Below, piece by piece: positions 1 to 11,395 of a stretch of DNA of 64,000 bases. Where the stretch lies: the NCBI RefSeq assembly GCF_025460805.1, contig NZ_JAMXFJ010000001.1, positions 339,859-403,858 of the forward strand, written 5' to 3'. Position 1 is the stretch's first letter. Each line of letters starts with the position of its first letter. Below the pieces are notes generated by a model, which saw only the letters and a list, made by a program, of their open reading frames with translations, was not told where the DNA came from and made no database searches. The position numbers and the translations under genes are program-made. This DNA comes from Microvirga sesbaniae (GTDB lineage: Bacteria > Pseudomonadota > Alphaproteobacteria > Rhizobiales > Beijerinckiaceae).

Positions 1-1243
1 GCTCCTTGATCGGGCCGATCGCCGCCAGGGTCGGGGCTCCCTGCAGAAGCCGGCGTCCGGCCTCGCGGACATGGTCGACCTCGAGGGCATCGACCTTGCG
101 GACGATCTCCTCGCTCGCCACCACGCGGCCCCAGGACAGGAGCTGGCGCGCGACGCGCTCGATCCGGCCGCCCGGCGTCTCCAGGGCCGTCAGGAGCGCG
201 ACCTTCATCTGCGCCTTGGCGCGGATGAGCTCGATCTCGCTGATGTCGCGGGTCGCCTGCGCCATGCAGGCGAGGGTCACGTCCATGAGTTCGCGCACGT
301 CCGAGCCCGCCGTTCCGGCCCCGATGCCGAAGAGGCCGCAATCGGAGAAGGGCCAGTGGAAGGAATCGATCGAATAGGCGAGGCCGCGGGTCTCGCGGAC
401 CTCGTGCCACAGGCGCGAGGTCAGGCCGCCGCCGAGCATGTGGGCGAAGAGGTGGACGGCGTAGTAGCCGGGGTCCTTGAACGAGAGGCCCGGCAGTCCG
501 AGCACCAGGTTGGCCTGTTCGAGCTTGCGCGCAATCCGCCTCTCGCCGCCCGCGTAGCGCCCCTGTTCCGGCTGCCGCGGAGCAACGGCCGGCATCCCGC
601 CGAACAGGCGTTCCGCCAGGTCGACGATCCGGGCGTGCTCCACGTCGCCGGCCGCGGCCAGCACCATCTTGCCCGGCGTGTACTCGCGGGCCAGGAAGGC
701 GCGGATCGTCGCCTCGCCGAAGCTCCTGATCGTCTCCGGCGTGCCGAGGATCGGCCGCCCGACCGCCTGGTTCGGGAACGCCGTTTCCATGAACGCGTCG
801 TAGATCAGGTCGTCGGGCGTGTCCTCGACGGCGGCGTATTCCTGCAGGATCACGCCCTTTTCGCGGGCGAGCTCGCCCGCATCGAAAGCCGAGTTGATCA
901 GGATGTCGCCCAGCACGTCGAGCGCGACGTCCACGTTCTCGCCGAGGACGCGGGCCGTGTAGCTCGTGTATTCGACGCTGGTGGCGGCGTTGATGTCGCC
1001 GCCCACGTTCTCGATGTCCTCGGCGATCCGGCGCGCCGAGCGGCGGGCCGTACCCTTGAAGGCCATGTGCTCGATGAGGTGCGAAAGACCGTGCTCGTGA
1101 GCCTCCTCATGGCGCGAGCCGGTGCCGACCCACACGCCGAGCGTCGCCGTGGCGATCGCGGGCATCCGCTCGGTGGCGACCATCAGGCCGTTGGACAGGG
1201 TCGTGATCTCGATCCGCTTCTCGTGGACGAAGTGCTGGTTCAT
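1..1243 (-). CDS. M16 family processing zinc peptidase, C-terminus cut by window edge
   Basis: Reading leftward from the ATG at 1243 gives an open frame of about 414 codons that runs off the left edge, so the C-terminus is missing. Near residue 45 the protein has the inverted zinc motif HxxEH (HLIEH) inside GLSHLIEHMAFKGT, the hallmark of M16 pitrilysin and mitochondrial-processing-peptidase-beta-like proteins; the repeat-domain segment with LGGGLTSRLWHEVRE is also typical. Such proteins degrade or process peptides and need Zn at the two His and a distal Glu. The start codon overlaps the thrC stop as ATGA, so the two genes are translationally coupled, an arrangement seen in many Rhizobiales. 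The family is clear; the natural substrate is not known. Confidence 0.93.
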   Translation of the reverse strand, partial: MNQHFVHEKRIEITTLSNGLMVATERMPAIATATLGVWVGTGSRHEEAHEHGLSHLIEHMAFKGTARRSARRIAEDIENVGGDINAATSVEYTSYTARVLGENVDVALDVLGDILINSAFDAGELAREKGVILQEYAAVEDTPDDLIYDAFMETAFPNQAVGRPILGTPETIRSFGEATIRAFLAREYTPGKMVLAAAGDVEHARIVDLAERLFGGMPAVAPRQPEQGRYAGGERRIARKLEQANLVLGLPGLSFKDPGYYAVHLFAHMLGGGLTSRLWHEVRETRGLAYSIDSFHWPFSDCGLFGIGAGTAGSDVRELMDVTLACMAQATRDISEIELIRAKAQMKVALLTALETPGGRIERVARQLLSWGRVVASEEIVRKVDALEVDHVREAGRRLLQGAPTLAAIGPIKE

Positions 1244-2655
1244 GCGGCCGCGCCTTTGACCGCCCGCGCGCGCTCGCGGATGAAGCGCTCGACCGCAGCC
1301 TGGTCGTTGGGAAGAACCGTGAAGCTCTCCCTGCGCTCCATCAAATCAGCCATGTGCGGCGGAAGTGCGGGGCGCAGGCCCGTGGCGCGCTCGACCGCAT
1401 CCGGAAATTTGGCCGGATGCGCGGTGGACAGGGCCACGACGGGAGTTCCGGGGGCCTGCTCGAGCAGCGCGCGGGCCGCGCGGGTGCCGACGGCGCTGTG
1501 CGGGTCGAGCACGTAGCCGGTGGCGCGATAGGTTCCGGCCATCTCGGCCATGACGCTGTCCTCGTTCACGGCCCGGGCCGAGAACTCCTCGCGGATGCGG
1601 GCAAGCGGCTCGGCCTCGATCATGAAGGCGCGCGACTGGGCGAGGCTTGCCATCAGGCGGCGGATCGCCCCGCCGTCCCGGCCATAGGCCTCGAACAGCA
1701 GGCGTTCGAAGTTGGACGAGATCTGGATGTCCATGGACGGCGAGGTCGTGGGTTCCACGCCCTTGATCTCGTAGGAGCCCGAGCCGAGGGTGCGGGCCAG
1801 GATGTCGTTGGCGTTGGTGCCGATCATCAGCTGCCCGACGGGAAGGCCCATGCGCTTGGCCACCCAGCCGGCCAGGATGTCGCCGAAATTGCCGGTCGGC
1901 ACCGAGAAGGAGACCGGGCGGTGAGGGGAGCCCAGCGCCACGGCGGCCGTGAAGTAATAGACCGCCTGCGCGGCGACCCGGGCCCAGTTGATGGAGTTCA
2001 CGCCCGAGAGCTGCAGTTCGTCGCGGAAGCGGGCATGGTTGAACATGCCCTTCACCATGGCCTGGCAATCGTCGAACGTGCCCTCCACGGCGAGCGCGTG
2101 GACGTTCGGCGAGGCCACCGTGGTCATCTGCCGCCGCTGCACGTCCGAGACCCGGCCATGCGGGTAGAGGATGAAGATGTCGACCTGGTCGAGGCCCTTG
2201 AACGCCTCGACGGCGGCGCTGCCCGTGTCGCCCGAGGTCGCGCCCACGATGGTCGCGCGGGCGCCGCGGGCCTTGAGCACATGATCCATGAGCCGGCCGA
2301 GGAGCTGCATGGCCACGTCCTTGAAGGCGAGCGTGGGGCCGTGGAACAGCTCGAGCACGAAGAGATTGTCGCCGAGCTGGGTCAGCGGGCACACGGCCGC
2401 GTGACGGAAGGCGGCGTAGGATTCGTCGATCATGCGGCTAAGATCGGCGTCGGGAATGTCGCCGTCGACCAGCGGGCCGAGCACGGCCTTGGCGACCTCG
2501 GCGTAGGGCCGTCCGGCAAAGCCCCGGATCGCATCCCGGGACAGGGCCGGCCAGTGGTCCGGCAGGTAGAGCCCGCCGTCCCGGGCGAGGCCGGTCAGCA
2601 GGGCATCGGCGAAGCCGAGCGCCGGGGCTTCCCCCCGGGTCGAGACATGGAGCAC
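1240..2655 (-). CDS. thrC: threonine synthase
   Basis: PLP-dependent enzyme that converts O-phosphohomoserine to threonine, the last step of threonine biosynthesis. The lysine of GPTLAFKDVAMQ is the expected Schiff-base residue, and SGDTGSAAVEAF and the PTGNFGD phosphate-binding loop follow in the usual order. I chose the GTG at 2655 because AGGAGAT lies a few bases upstream and the protein then begins VLHVSTRGEAP, as in homologues. The frame stays open further upstream to 2727, but that extension looks non-native. The product is 471 residues, the usual length for the long fungal/proteobacterial class. It overlaps the downstream M16 peptidase gene by four bases. Confidence 0.96.
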   Translation of the reverse strand: MLHVSTRGEAPALGFADALLTGLARDGGLYLPDHWPALSRDAIRGFAGRPYAEVAKAVLGPLVDGDIPDADLSRMIDESYAAFRHAAVCPLTQLGDNLFVLELFHGPTLAFKDVAMQLLGRLMDHVLKARGARATIVGATSGDTGSAAVEAFKGLDQVDIFILYPHGRVSDVQRRQMTTVASPNVHALAVEGTFDDCQAMVKGMFNHARFRDELQLSGVNSINWARVAAQAVYYFTAAVALGSPHRPVSFSVPTGNFGDILAGWVAKRMGLPVGQLMIGTNANDILARTLGSGSYEIKGVEPTTSPSMDIQISSNFERLLFEAYGRDGGAIRRLMASLAQSRAFMIEAEPLARIREEFSARAVNEDSVMAEMAGTYRATGYVLDPHSAVGTRAARALLEQAPGTPVVALSTAHPAKFPDAVERATGLRPALPPHMADLMERRESFTVLPNDQAAVERFIRERARAVKGAAA

Positions 2656-2793
2656 GGTGGATCTCCTGGAAATTCGGCCGGACATTAGGGGGAGCGGCCG
2701 GTTGCGGCAAGCCGCATCGGGCCGCACCGGGCGGACTTCGTCCGCGAAATCTGTTATCGTGTTGCCGTCACAGCCCTCGGCCAGGATGGTCCC

Positions 2794-3150
2794 ATGCCCA
2801 TGACCCGCATCGACTGGATCCTGCTGCCGATCCTGCTGGCCGTGCTGGGCGGGGCCGTCCTGGGGGCCTATCTCATCGCCGGCTTCCTGGGCCTGGGCGT
2901 CCTCGGCCTCGTCATCGGGGTCATGGCCCGGCGCATCGAACTGGAGAAGGACGGGGCCACCAGCAACGTCATGACGACCTCGCTCTACGCGCAGCAGATC
3001 GAGGCCCAGGAGACCATGACCCGGGCCGAGCGCGCCGAGCGCCGCGAGGAGACGCGGGTCCTGCTGAAAATCCTTTCCATGGCGAAGATCGTCAGCGCCG
3101 GGTTCGTGATCCTCGGGTTCGGGCTCTTCTTCCTATTTCAGCTCGGCTGA
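2794..3150 (+). CDS. small membrane protein, function unknown
   Basis: A 118-residue protein not recognised as a named family. It has two N-terminal hydrophobic stretches (about residues 9-26 and 28-45), a charged middle rich in Glu and Arg (about 50-90, probably helical) and a C-terminal hydrophobic helix (about 95-115). This suggests an inner-membrane protein with a cytoplasmic coiled segment. It reads opposite to all its neighbours and its 3' end overlaps the SURF1 3' end by 18 bases. It is divergent from thrC. Base composition is like its surroundings. Function is open. Confidence 0.75.
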   Translation: MPMTRIDWILLPILLAVLGGAVLGAYLIAGFLGLGVLGLVIGVMARRIELEKDGATSNVMTTSLYAQQIEAQETMTRAERAERREETRVLLKILSMAKIVSAGFVILGFGLFFLFQLG

Positions 3151-3897
3151 GGCCGGCTCCTTCAGCCGCCGCCAGGCGAAGGCCGTGAAGACGCCGATCA
3201 GGGTGAGGGCGATCCCGAACCAGGTGACGGCATATTGCAGATGGTTGTTCGGCAGGGTGAGCGGGGTCAGGCCGCCGCGGGGCCAGCCGCCCGGATTGGG
3301 GCTCCCGTCCGCGTCGATCAGGAACGGCGCGACGCGCGCGAGCCCGTGGGCGGCCGCGATGGCCTGCGGGTCGCGGGCGAACCACTGGTTCCGGCCGGGA
3401 TCGTCCTTCGGGGTGAAGGTGTTGCGCGCCTCCGGCGCCCGCACGAGCCCGGTGAGCGTCACCTCGCCGGCAGGCTGGCTCCCGGGCCGGCGGGCCGGAT
3501 CGCGCAGGTCCATGGGCACGAAGCCCCGGTTGACCATCACGACGGCCCCGCCGGCGAGCTTGAGAGGCGTGACCAGGTAATAGCCCTGGAGCGGCGCGCC
3601 CTGGCGGTCGCCCGGGGCGAGGCCGTAAACGGGGGCTTCGAAATCGTGCAGGAAGGTGCCGGTGACCCGCACCTTGCGGAACTCGTCCTGGTCGGCCCGC
3701 CAGGCAGGCCAGTCGGCCTCGGGCACGATGGGGCCGGGCTCGCCATAGGCCCGGGCCTCGATCTGGCCGATCAGGTCTTCCTTCCAGGCCTTGCGCTGGA
3801 GCTGCCAGGTGCCGAGGCCGACGAGAATGGCCAGCGCGACGAGCGCCGCCAGTCCCGGGACGATCAGCGAGCGGCCCTTGTGAGACGCGGCGGTCAC
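3133..3897 (-). CDS. SURF1 family cytochrome oxidase biogenesis protein
   Basis: SURF1/Shy1 homologue that helps insert heme a into cytochrome oxidase subunit I. The 254-residue product has an N-terminal membrane helix (about residues 10-28, ending LGTWQLQRKAWKEDLI, the family signature) and a C-terminal helix just before the end (LQYAVTWFGIALTLIGV), with a periplasmic domain between. The GTG start at 3897 overlaps the last base of the DUF983 stop codon. The open frame continues upstream inside the DUF983 gene, but that part is only an overlap in another frame. Its place at the end of the cta operon fits its role. Confidence 0.93.
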   Translation of the reverse strand: MTAASHKGRSLIVPGLAALVALAILVGLGTWQLQRKAWKEDLIGQIEARAYGEPGPIVPEADWPAWRADQDEFRKVRVTGTFLHDFEAPVYGLAPGDRQGAPLQGYYLVTPLKLAGGAVVMVNRGFVPMDLRDPARRPGSQPAGEVTLTGLVRAPEARNTFTPKDDPGRNQWFARDPQAIAAAHGLARVAPFLIDADGSPNPGGWPRGGLTPLTLPNNHLQYAVTWFGIALTLIGVFTAFAWRRLKEPASAELK

Positions 3898-4265
3898 TAG
3901 TGGAAGCGCCCTTCCTCGGCCTTGTGGTGGTATTGCAGGTTGACCAGCACGCCCTTGAGCGGCCGGACCAGGATGAGGCTGAGGACGATGCTCAGGGCCG
4001 TCCACATGACAAGGTGGAGCCAGATCGGCGGGGAATAGGCGAACTCGACCCAGAGGGCGAGGGCCACCACCACGATGCCGACGAAGGACATGACGAAGAA
4101 GGCCGGGCCGTCGCCCGTATCGGCGAAGGCGAGGTCGAGGCCGCAGACCTCGCATTGTGGCCGAACCCTCAGATAGCCCTGAAAGATATGTCCCTTGCCG
4201 CAACGGGGGCACAGGCCCTTGAGGCCGGTGAGGATGGGCGAGGGGGCGGACGGGTCATGGGCCAC
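3897..4265 (-). CDS. DUF983 zinc-ribbon membrane protein
   Basis: The 122-residue product has a zinc-ribbon-like set of cysteines (CPRCGKG near residue 19 and CEVCG near 38) followed by two membrane helices (about 57-77 and 82-102). This is the DUF983 family, found in alphaproteobacteria next to cytochrome oxidase genes. It starts with GTG at 4265. It lies between ctaE and the SURF1 gene on the same strand and is coupled to SURF1 by overlapping stop and start codons. A part in oxidase assembly is inferred from position only. Confidence 0.88.
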   Translation of the reverse strand: MAHDPSAPSPILTGLKGLCPRCGKGHIFQGYLRVRPQCEVCGLDLAFADTGDGPAFFVMSFVGIVVVALALWVEFAYSPPIWLHLVMWTALSIVLSLILVRPLKGVLVNLQYHHKAEEGRFH

Positions 4266-4326
4266 GGCGTTTCTCCAGAGGGTTGCCGGTCAACGAACTC
4301 CCCGGGCGTTGGTGCCAGGGGGGCTC

Positions 4327-4357
4327 AAAAAGCGAAGGGCGGCCTTGTGAGCCGCCC
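4327..4357 (-). terminator. rho-independent-type terminator after ctaE
   Basis: On the minus strand a stem GGGCGGC/GCCGCCC with a 7-base loop is followed shortly by a run of five T (the AAAAA at 4327-4331 on the plus strand). It lies about 30 bases after the ctaE stop. It may separate ctaE from the DUF983-SURF1 pair or reduce its expression. Confidence 0.6.
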
Positions 4358-4385
4358 CTGCTCGGTCATGCTGCGATGAGGGGGC

Positions 4386-5249
4386 TCAGTGGCCGCCGCC
4401 GGCCGCCGCGCCGCCGTAGCCCCACACGTAGATGGCCGCGAAGAGGAAGAGCCACACCACGTCGACGAAGTGCCAGTACCAGGCGGCGAACTCGAAGCCG
4501 AGATGCTGCTTGGGCGTGAAGTCGCCGCGATAGGCGCGCAGCAGGCAGACCGCCAGGAAGATCGTGCCGATGATCACGTGCGCGCCGTGGAAGCCCGTCG
4601 CCATGAAGAAGGTGGCGCCGTAGATGTTGCCTTTGAACCCGAAGGTGGCGTGGCTGTACTCGTAGGCCTGGACGCAGGTGAAGATCGCCCCCAGGAGCAC
4701 CGTGAGCCACAGGCCCGCCTTGAGGCCCTGGCGGTCGTTCTCCAGGAGCGCGTGGTGCGCCCAGGTGACCGTGGTGCCGGAGGTGAGCAGGATCAGGGTG
4801 TTGAGGAGGGGCAGGTGCCAGGGATCGAAGGTCTCGATGCCCTTGGGCGGCCACACGCCGCCGAGGGCCTCGACGCGCGAGTAGAGCTGCGGGTCGCCGG
4901 CATAGAGGGCCGCGTCGAAATAGGCCCAGAACCAGGCCGCGAAGAACATCACCTCGGAGGCGATGAACATGATCATGCCGTAGCGGTGGTGGAGCTGCAC
5001 CACGCGGGTGTGGAAGCCGGTATTGGCCTCTTTCACCACGTCGGTCCACCAGCTCAGCATGGTGTAGAGCACGCCGATGATGCCGGCGCCGAAGATGAAG
5101 GGGCCGAGATGCATCCCGGCGATGGCGATGTCCTTCCACCAGGTCACGAACCCGGACGCCATCAGGAAGGCGCTGACCGCGCCGACGAGCGGCCACGGGC
5201 TCGGTTCAAGAATGTGGTAGTCGTGGTTCTTGGCGTGGGCCTCGGCCAT
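4386..5249 (-). CDS. ctaE: cytochrome c oxidase subunit III
   Basis: Subunit III of the aa3-type cytochrome c oxidase, an inner-membrane protein that stabilises subunit I. The 287-residue product begins with the typical [16 protein letters not shown] segment and has seven hydrophobic helices. It keeps the [10 protein letters not shown] stretch after EVMFF, the helix with [11 protein letters not shown] near the end, and the lipid-contact region [21 protein letters not shown]. It lies downstream of ctaG on the same strand as the rest of the oxidase cluster. Confidence 0.97.
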   Translation of the reverse strand: MAEAHAKNHDYHILEPSPWPLVGAVSAFLMASGFVTWWKDIAIAGMHLGPFIFGAGIIGVLYTMLSWWTDVVKEANTGFHTRVVQLHHRYGMIMFIASEVMFFAAWFWAYFDAALYAGDPQLYSRVEALGGVWPPKGIETFDPWHLPLLNTLILLTSGTTVTWAHHALLENDRQGLKAGLWLTVLLGAIFTCVQAYEYSHATFGFKGNIYGATFFMATGFHGAHVIIGTIFLAVCLLRAYRGDFTPKQHLGFEFAAWYWHFVDVVWLFLFAAIYVWGYGGAAAGGGH

Positions 5250-5317
5250 TTCGTGTCGTCTCCGTGCCTCGAATGTGAACTCGCTTTAAGACGTTTCCGC
5301 TTAAGTTGTCACGTCCC

Positions 5318-5908
5318 TTATTGAGCGATGGGTTTGGTGGAAGATGTCACCTCCGCGACCGGCTTGCCCCCCTTGGAGGGGAAGTAGGTGTAGGAGAGGG
5401 TGAGGGAGGTCAGGTCCTTCACGTCGCCGTCCTCGACGAGGCGGGGATCGACGTAGAACACGACCGCGGATTCCAGGGTCTCGCCCGGCTGCAGGGTCTG
5501 CTCCGTGAAGCAGAAGCATTCGAGCTTGGAGAAGTAGGTGCCGGCGAGATCCGGCTGCACGTTGTACGTCGCGATGCCCGTGCTCGGCTTGTCGCCGGTG
5601 TTGGTGACCTTGTAGTAGACCGTCGCGGTCTCGCCGAGCCGGACCGTGACCTCGGGCTTCTCCGGCGCGAAGCGCCAGTTCAGGCCGGGCGCGACATTGG
5701 AATCGAAGCGGATTGCGATCGTCCGGTCCATGATCTCCGAGCCGTTGGCGTCGCGCACGATCGGCGTGCCACCGAAGCCGGTGACCTTGCAGAAGAGGTC
5801 GTAGAGCGGCACGGACGCGTAGGCGAGGCCGACCATTCCGACGACGATTCCCACGCAGGCGAAGGCCGTGCGGTGCATCTTGCGCTGGAGGTTGGTGGTG
5901 TCTGCCAT
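5318..5908 (-). CDS. ctaG: cytochrome c oxidase copper chaperone CtaG/Cox11
   Basis: Delivers copper to the CuB site of subunit I. The 196-residue product has one N-terminal membrane anchor (about residues 15-35, ending in ASVPLYDLFCKVTGFGGT, the family signature) and a periplasmic immunoglobulin-like domain with the copper motif CFCF in KLECFCFTEQ. It lies between coxF and ctaE, which is the common alphaproteobacterial order. The first Cys of LYDLFCKV is also conserved in Cox11 proteins. Confidence 0.97.
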   Translation of the reverse strand: MADTTNLQRKMHRTAFACVGIVVGMVGLAYASVPLYDLFCKVTGFGGTPIVRDANGSEIMDRTIAIRFDSNVAPGLNWRFAPEKPEVTVRLGETATVYYKVTNTGDKPSTGIATYNVQPDLAGTYFSKLECFCFTEQTLQPGETLESAVVFYVDPRLVEDGDVKDLTSLTLSYTYFPSKGGKPVAEVTSSTKPIAQ

Positions 5909-5915
5909 GGGGGCC

Positions 5916-6077
5916 TCACAGGGGACGCTGAAGGACGCCCGGCCCGAGCTTCACGAGCGTGATGGCGAAGAGCAGGATGCAGAAGGCGGCGAGCGTCAGG
6001 GCCAGGGCCACGGAGCGCCTGCGGCGGCGCTTCTGCTCCTCCGGGTTCAGGCGGACGTAATCGATGCGGTCCTTCAT
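5916..6077 (-). CDS. small CoxF-like single-span oxidase-cluster protein
   Basis: A 53-residue protein starting MKDRIDYVRLNPEEQKRRRRR, then one hydrophobic helix (about residues 22-43). Similar short proteins sit between ctaB and ctaG in many Rhizobiales and are often labelled CoxF. I used the ATG at 6077, four bases after the ctaB stop, rather than an upstream in-frame start inside ctaB. The basic patch before the helix predicts a cytoplasmic N-terminus. The role in oxidase assembly is inferred from position. Confidence 0.82.
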   Translation of the reverse strand: MKDRIDYVRLNPEEQKRRRRRSVALALTLAAFCILLFAITLVKLGPGVLQRPL

Positions 6078-6081
6078 CCGA

Positions 6082-7038
6082 CTACCCCAGCACCGGGCGG
6101 AAGAAGCCGAAGCCATGCTCCGCGAGCAGGGTCGCGAAGAGCAGGAAGAGGTAGAGGATCGAGAAGCCGAACAGCTGCTGGGCGACGCGCATGGCCGGCT
6201 CGCCCTGGCGCAGGCGGTAGACCTGCACGGCGAGCGCCAGCATGCCGAGGCCGCCGATCAGCGCGATGATCGCATAGGCCAGGCCGCCGAAGCCGAGGGC
6301 CACGGGAGCGAGGCCGAGCGGGGCCAGGAGGATCGTGTAGGCCAGGATCTGGAAGCGGGTGGAATCGGGCCCGGCCACGTTCGGCATCATCGGGATGCCG
6401 GCACGCTCGTAATCGCCGGACTTGACCAGGGCGAGCGCCCAGAAATGCGGCGGGGTCCACATGAAGATGATGGCGAACAGCACGACGCTGTCCCAGGCCA
6501 CGTGGCCGGTCACGGCGGCCTGCGCGACGATCGGCGGGAGGGCGCCGGCGGCGCCGCCGATGACGATGTTCTGCGGCGTCGTGCGCTTCAGCCACATGGA
6601 ATAGACGACCACGTAGAAGAAGATCGTGAAGGCGAGCAGCCCGGCCGCGAGCCAGTTGCTGGCGAGCCCCAGGATGATCACCGACCCGGCCGCGAGAGTC
6701 ACGCCGAAGGCCAGCGCCTCGCCGGGCTGGATCTTGCCGGCCGGGATCGGGCGCTTGCGGGTGCGGGTCATGACGGCATCGATGTCCGCGTCCCACCACA
6801 TGTTCAGGCATCCCGACGCGCCGCCCCCGATGGCGATCATCAGAAGCGACACGAAGGCCACCACCGGATGGACGTCGGGATGGCTCACGACCATGCCGAC
6901 GAGCGCCGTGAACACGACGAGAAACATCACGCGCGGCTTGAGAAGGGCGAAGAAGTCGGACACGTCGCCCTGCGAGAGGCCTGCCGTGGCAAGGGGCTCT
7001 GCGTGGTTCTCGGCCAGACTGTTCGACATGGTGCTCAT
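6082..7038 (-). CDS. ctaB: protoheme IX farnesyltransferase (heme O synthase)
   Basis: Adds a farnesyl group to heme b to give heme o, the precursor of the heme a needed by the neighbouring oxidase. The 318-residue product has the prenyl-diphosphate site [19 protein letters not shown] (NxxxDxxxD type) near residue 85 and the [17 protein letters not shown] segment, with several membrane helices. The start at 7038 has ATG AGC ACC ATG; either ATG could be used. It follows ctaD after a 131-base gap that contains a strong stem-loop. Confidence 0.97.
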   Translation of the reverse strand: MSTMSNSLAENHAEPLATAGLSQGDVSDFFALLKPRVMFLVVFTALVGMVVSHPDVHPVVAFVSLLMIAIGGGASGCLNMWWDADIDAVMTRTRKRPIPAGKIQPGEALAFGVTLAAGSVIILGLASNWLAAGLLAFTIFFYVVVYSMWLKRTTPQNIVIGGAAGALPPIVAQAAVTGHVAWDSVVLFAIIFMWTPPHFWALALVKSGDYERAGIPMMPNVAGPDSTRFQILAYTILLAPLGLAPVALGFGGLAYAIIALIGGLGMLALAVQVYRLRQGEPAMRVAQQLFGFSILYLFLLFATLLAEHGFGFFRPVLG

Positions 7039-7092
7039 CACTGGTGATCTTCCGAAATGCCGGGACGAGGCCGAATAGGCCTCCGGATGGTC

Positions 7093-7137
7093 GGCTCCTC
7101 GCCGGAGGGCTTGACATGCCAAGCCCTCTGGGGAGGA
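7093..7137. other. intergenic stem-loop between ctaD and ctaB
   Basis: A perfect 9-bp stem GAGGGCTTG/CAAGCCCTC with loop ACATGC (7105-7128) is enclosed by an outer CTCCTC/GAGGAG pair. No T run follows on the minus strand, so it looks more like an mRNA processing, stabilising or partial attenuation site than a full terminator. Confidence 0.55.
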
Positions 7138-7169
7138 GCGGGCGGCGCGATGCCGCCCACTCGTCGGTT

Positions 7170-9676
<2,507 letters not shown>

Positions 9677-9978
9677 CGGCGTTCCAAAGCTCCTAAAGAT
9701 GTGATGGCCCAGGGCCATGAAAGCATCGGGGAAGGCGCGGGCGTGCGGAAAGCGGTGCCCGGCTTGCGCCATCACCTTTGATCTGCGTCAAAGATCACAG
9801 GACGCGGTGAAGCGCAACGGTAGAAGCGTTCCAAACTGTGCGTCATAACCGCCAAAACGCATTTCGGCCCGCCGATCGGCCCCTCTCGCTTGACATCGCG
9901 CCCCCTGCCATGGTCCCAACGGGCCAACATGGGACGTGGAAGCGGCGGCCGGCCGCGACCCTCTGGCAGGGTTAACAG
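9677..9978. promoter_or_regulatory. divergent control region between ctaC and the ialB-like gene, with FNR/FixK-type box
   Basis: This 302-base gap has no gene. At about 9778-9794 it holds the dyad CTTTGATCTGCGTCAAAG, which contains TTGA-N6-TCAA and differs by one base from the classical TTGAT-N4-ATCAA FNR/FixK site. It lies about 110 bases before the ctaC start. A TTGACA hexamer near 9890-9895 points toward the ialB-like gene, but no good -10 hexamer follows it. Confidence 0.6.
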
Positions 9979-10503
9979 ATGGAGAAACCGATGGGCGCAT
10001 CGCGGTGGGCTCGCCATTGGACGGCGGCAATCCTGGGGCTGTCGGCCCTGTTCGGGGCCAGCGGCGCCAGCGCTCAGGGCATGGTCAAGAACACCTTCGG
10101 CGAGTGGCAGATGCGCTGCGAGACGCCGGCCGGCGCCACGGCCGAGCAATGCGCCCTCGTCCAGAACGTGGTCGCCGAGGACCGGCCCAACGTCACGCTC
10201 GTGATTATCGTGTTGAAAACCGCCGACGGCAAAAGCCGCCTCCTGCGCGTGGTCGCGCCCCTTGGTATTCTGTTGCCGTCGGGTCTGGGCCTCAAGATCG
10301 ACCAGACGGATATCGGCCGCGCCGGGTTCGTCCGCTGCCTAGCCACGGGATGCGTGGCCGAGGTCGTGATGGAGGAGAGCCTGATCGGCCAGATGAAGTC
10401 GGGTCAGGCGGCCACCTTCATCGTGTTCCAGACGCCCGAGGAGGGGATCGGCATTCCCGTATCCCTGAACGGATTCGCGGCCGGGTTCGATGCCTTGCCG
10501 TAA
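9979..10503 (+). CDS. invasion-associated locus B (IalB) family periplasmic protein
   Basis: A 174-residue secreted protein. A hydrophobic signal peptide with cleavage near ASAQG (about residue 33) precedes the IalB pattern: FGEWQMRCET near the start of the mature part, a cysteine in EQCALVQ, and later VRCLATGCVAEVVM. The paired cysteines probably form disulfides. The family is widespread in Rhizobiales; its general function is unsettled and the name comes from Bartonella. It is followed closely by a lipoprotein gene on the same strand. Confidence 0.9.
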   Translation: MEKPMGASRWARHWTAAILGLSALFGASGASAQGMVKNTFGEWQMRCETPAGATAEQCALVQNVVAEDRPNVTLVIIVLKTADGKSRLLRVVAPLGILLPSGLGLKIDQTDIGRAGFVRCLATGCVAEVVMEESLIGQMKSGQAATFIVFQTPEEGIGIPVSLNGFAAGFDALP

Positions 10504-10530
10504 GCGGTGACCAAGAACGTGGGGGCGAAC

Positions 10531-11112
10531 ATGAGAGAAGGATGGGGCCGGAAGGCCGGGTGGGCGTTTGCCGTGGCCGGCCTGGTGGCTCTGGCGGGCT
10601 GCGGCGCGCCGGGAGGAGGCGGGTTCGGCATGGGCGACATGCTGCTTACCGCCGGCACGACCCAGGCGCCGGCTCAGGCCCGGACGGTGCAGCTCGACGA
10701 CGTCTATTGTCCGGCCGTCGAGGTCGTGGACGGCGGCTCCGCCATCCAGGTTCGCGGCGGCGGGGAGGCGGGTTCCGTCCGGAGCCAGATCTCCCTGGGC
10801 GACCTGGCCCGCGAATGCATCGGCCAGCCGGACGGCTCGACCCTGGTCAAGGTCGGCATCGAGGCGCGGGCGCTCATCGGCGTCGGCGGATCGGCCGGCC
10901 GCTACGACATCCCGGTCCATATCGTGGTGAAGGACGGGTCGACGGTCTTCGCCAACCGGTCCCGCCGCGTGGCGGCCGCGATCCCGGCGGGTCAGACCCA
11001 GACGACCGTGTCGGTGGTCGAGGAGGGCATCGTCGTGCCCGCCTCGTCGGCCAACGATTTCGAGATCGAGGTCGGCCTCGGTGGCGCGCCGGCCCGGGGT
11101 CGCCGCGGCTGA
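10531..11112 (+). CDS. putative lipoprotein, function unknown
   Basis: The 193-residue product has an N-terminal signal with the lipobox LAGC (Cys near residue 24), then a Gly-rich linker and a beta-rich domain with one Cys pair (VYCPAVEV and ARECIGQ). I chose the ATG at 10531, with GGGGGCGA just upstream, over a GTG at 10507 that lies almost on the preceding stop codon. Homologous hypothetical lipoproteins occur in Rhizobiales, but I do not recognise a function. It is probably co-transcribed with the ialB-like gene. Confidence 0.8.
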   Translation: MREGWGRKAGWAFAVAGLVALAGCGAPGGGGFGMGDMLLTAGTTQAPAQARTVQLDDVYCPAVEVVDGGSAIQVRGGGEAGSVRSQISLGDLARECIGQPDGSTLVKVGIEARALIGVGGSAGRYDIPVHIVVKDGSTVFANRSRRVAAAIPAGQTQTTVSVVEEGIVVPASSANDFEIEVGLGGAPARGRRG

Positions 11113-11160
11113 AGCATCGGACCCGAAGGGCCGCGTCAGCGACCCTTTCCACGACCCTCC

Positions 11161-11257
11161 GATGTCATGGCCGGGCTTGTTCCGGCCATCCCGATCCGGT
11201 GAGGCGCGGCGCTTCAGACCATCGGGATCACCGGCACAAGGCCGGTGATGACGTGGA
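11161..11257. repeat. family 1 REP/BIME-like palindromic pair
   Basis: Two imperfect hairpins (GGCCGG..CCGGCCAT and ATCACCGG..CCGGTGAT) lie in one unit whose ends pair as GTCAT/ATGAC, with CCCGATC and ATCGGGA in the middle. The same unit occurs many times between genes in this window. Confidence 0.85.
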
Positions 11258-11284
11258 GACTGTCAGGATCCGTATCCTCAGGCG

Positions 11285-11395
11285 GCTAGCGCATCGGACG
11301 GACCCAGAGGGCCGCCTCATCCGATGCGCCGGTCAAGAGAGGGAGCCTCGGATGAAGCCCAAATGTCGTGTCCACTTTTCCGCACGATGCGCTAG
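11285..11395. repeat. family 2 CTAG-bounded dispersed repeat
   Basis: The unit begins CTAGCGCATCGGA and ends TCCACTTTTCCGCACGATGCGCTAG. The closing CTAG contains the stop codon of the CorC-like gene on the minus strand. Related copies are at 35688-35788 and 51580-51687, with degenerate pieces at 56440-56484 and 56714-56779. Confidence 0.8.
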
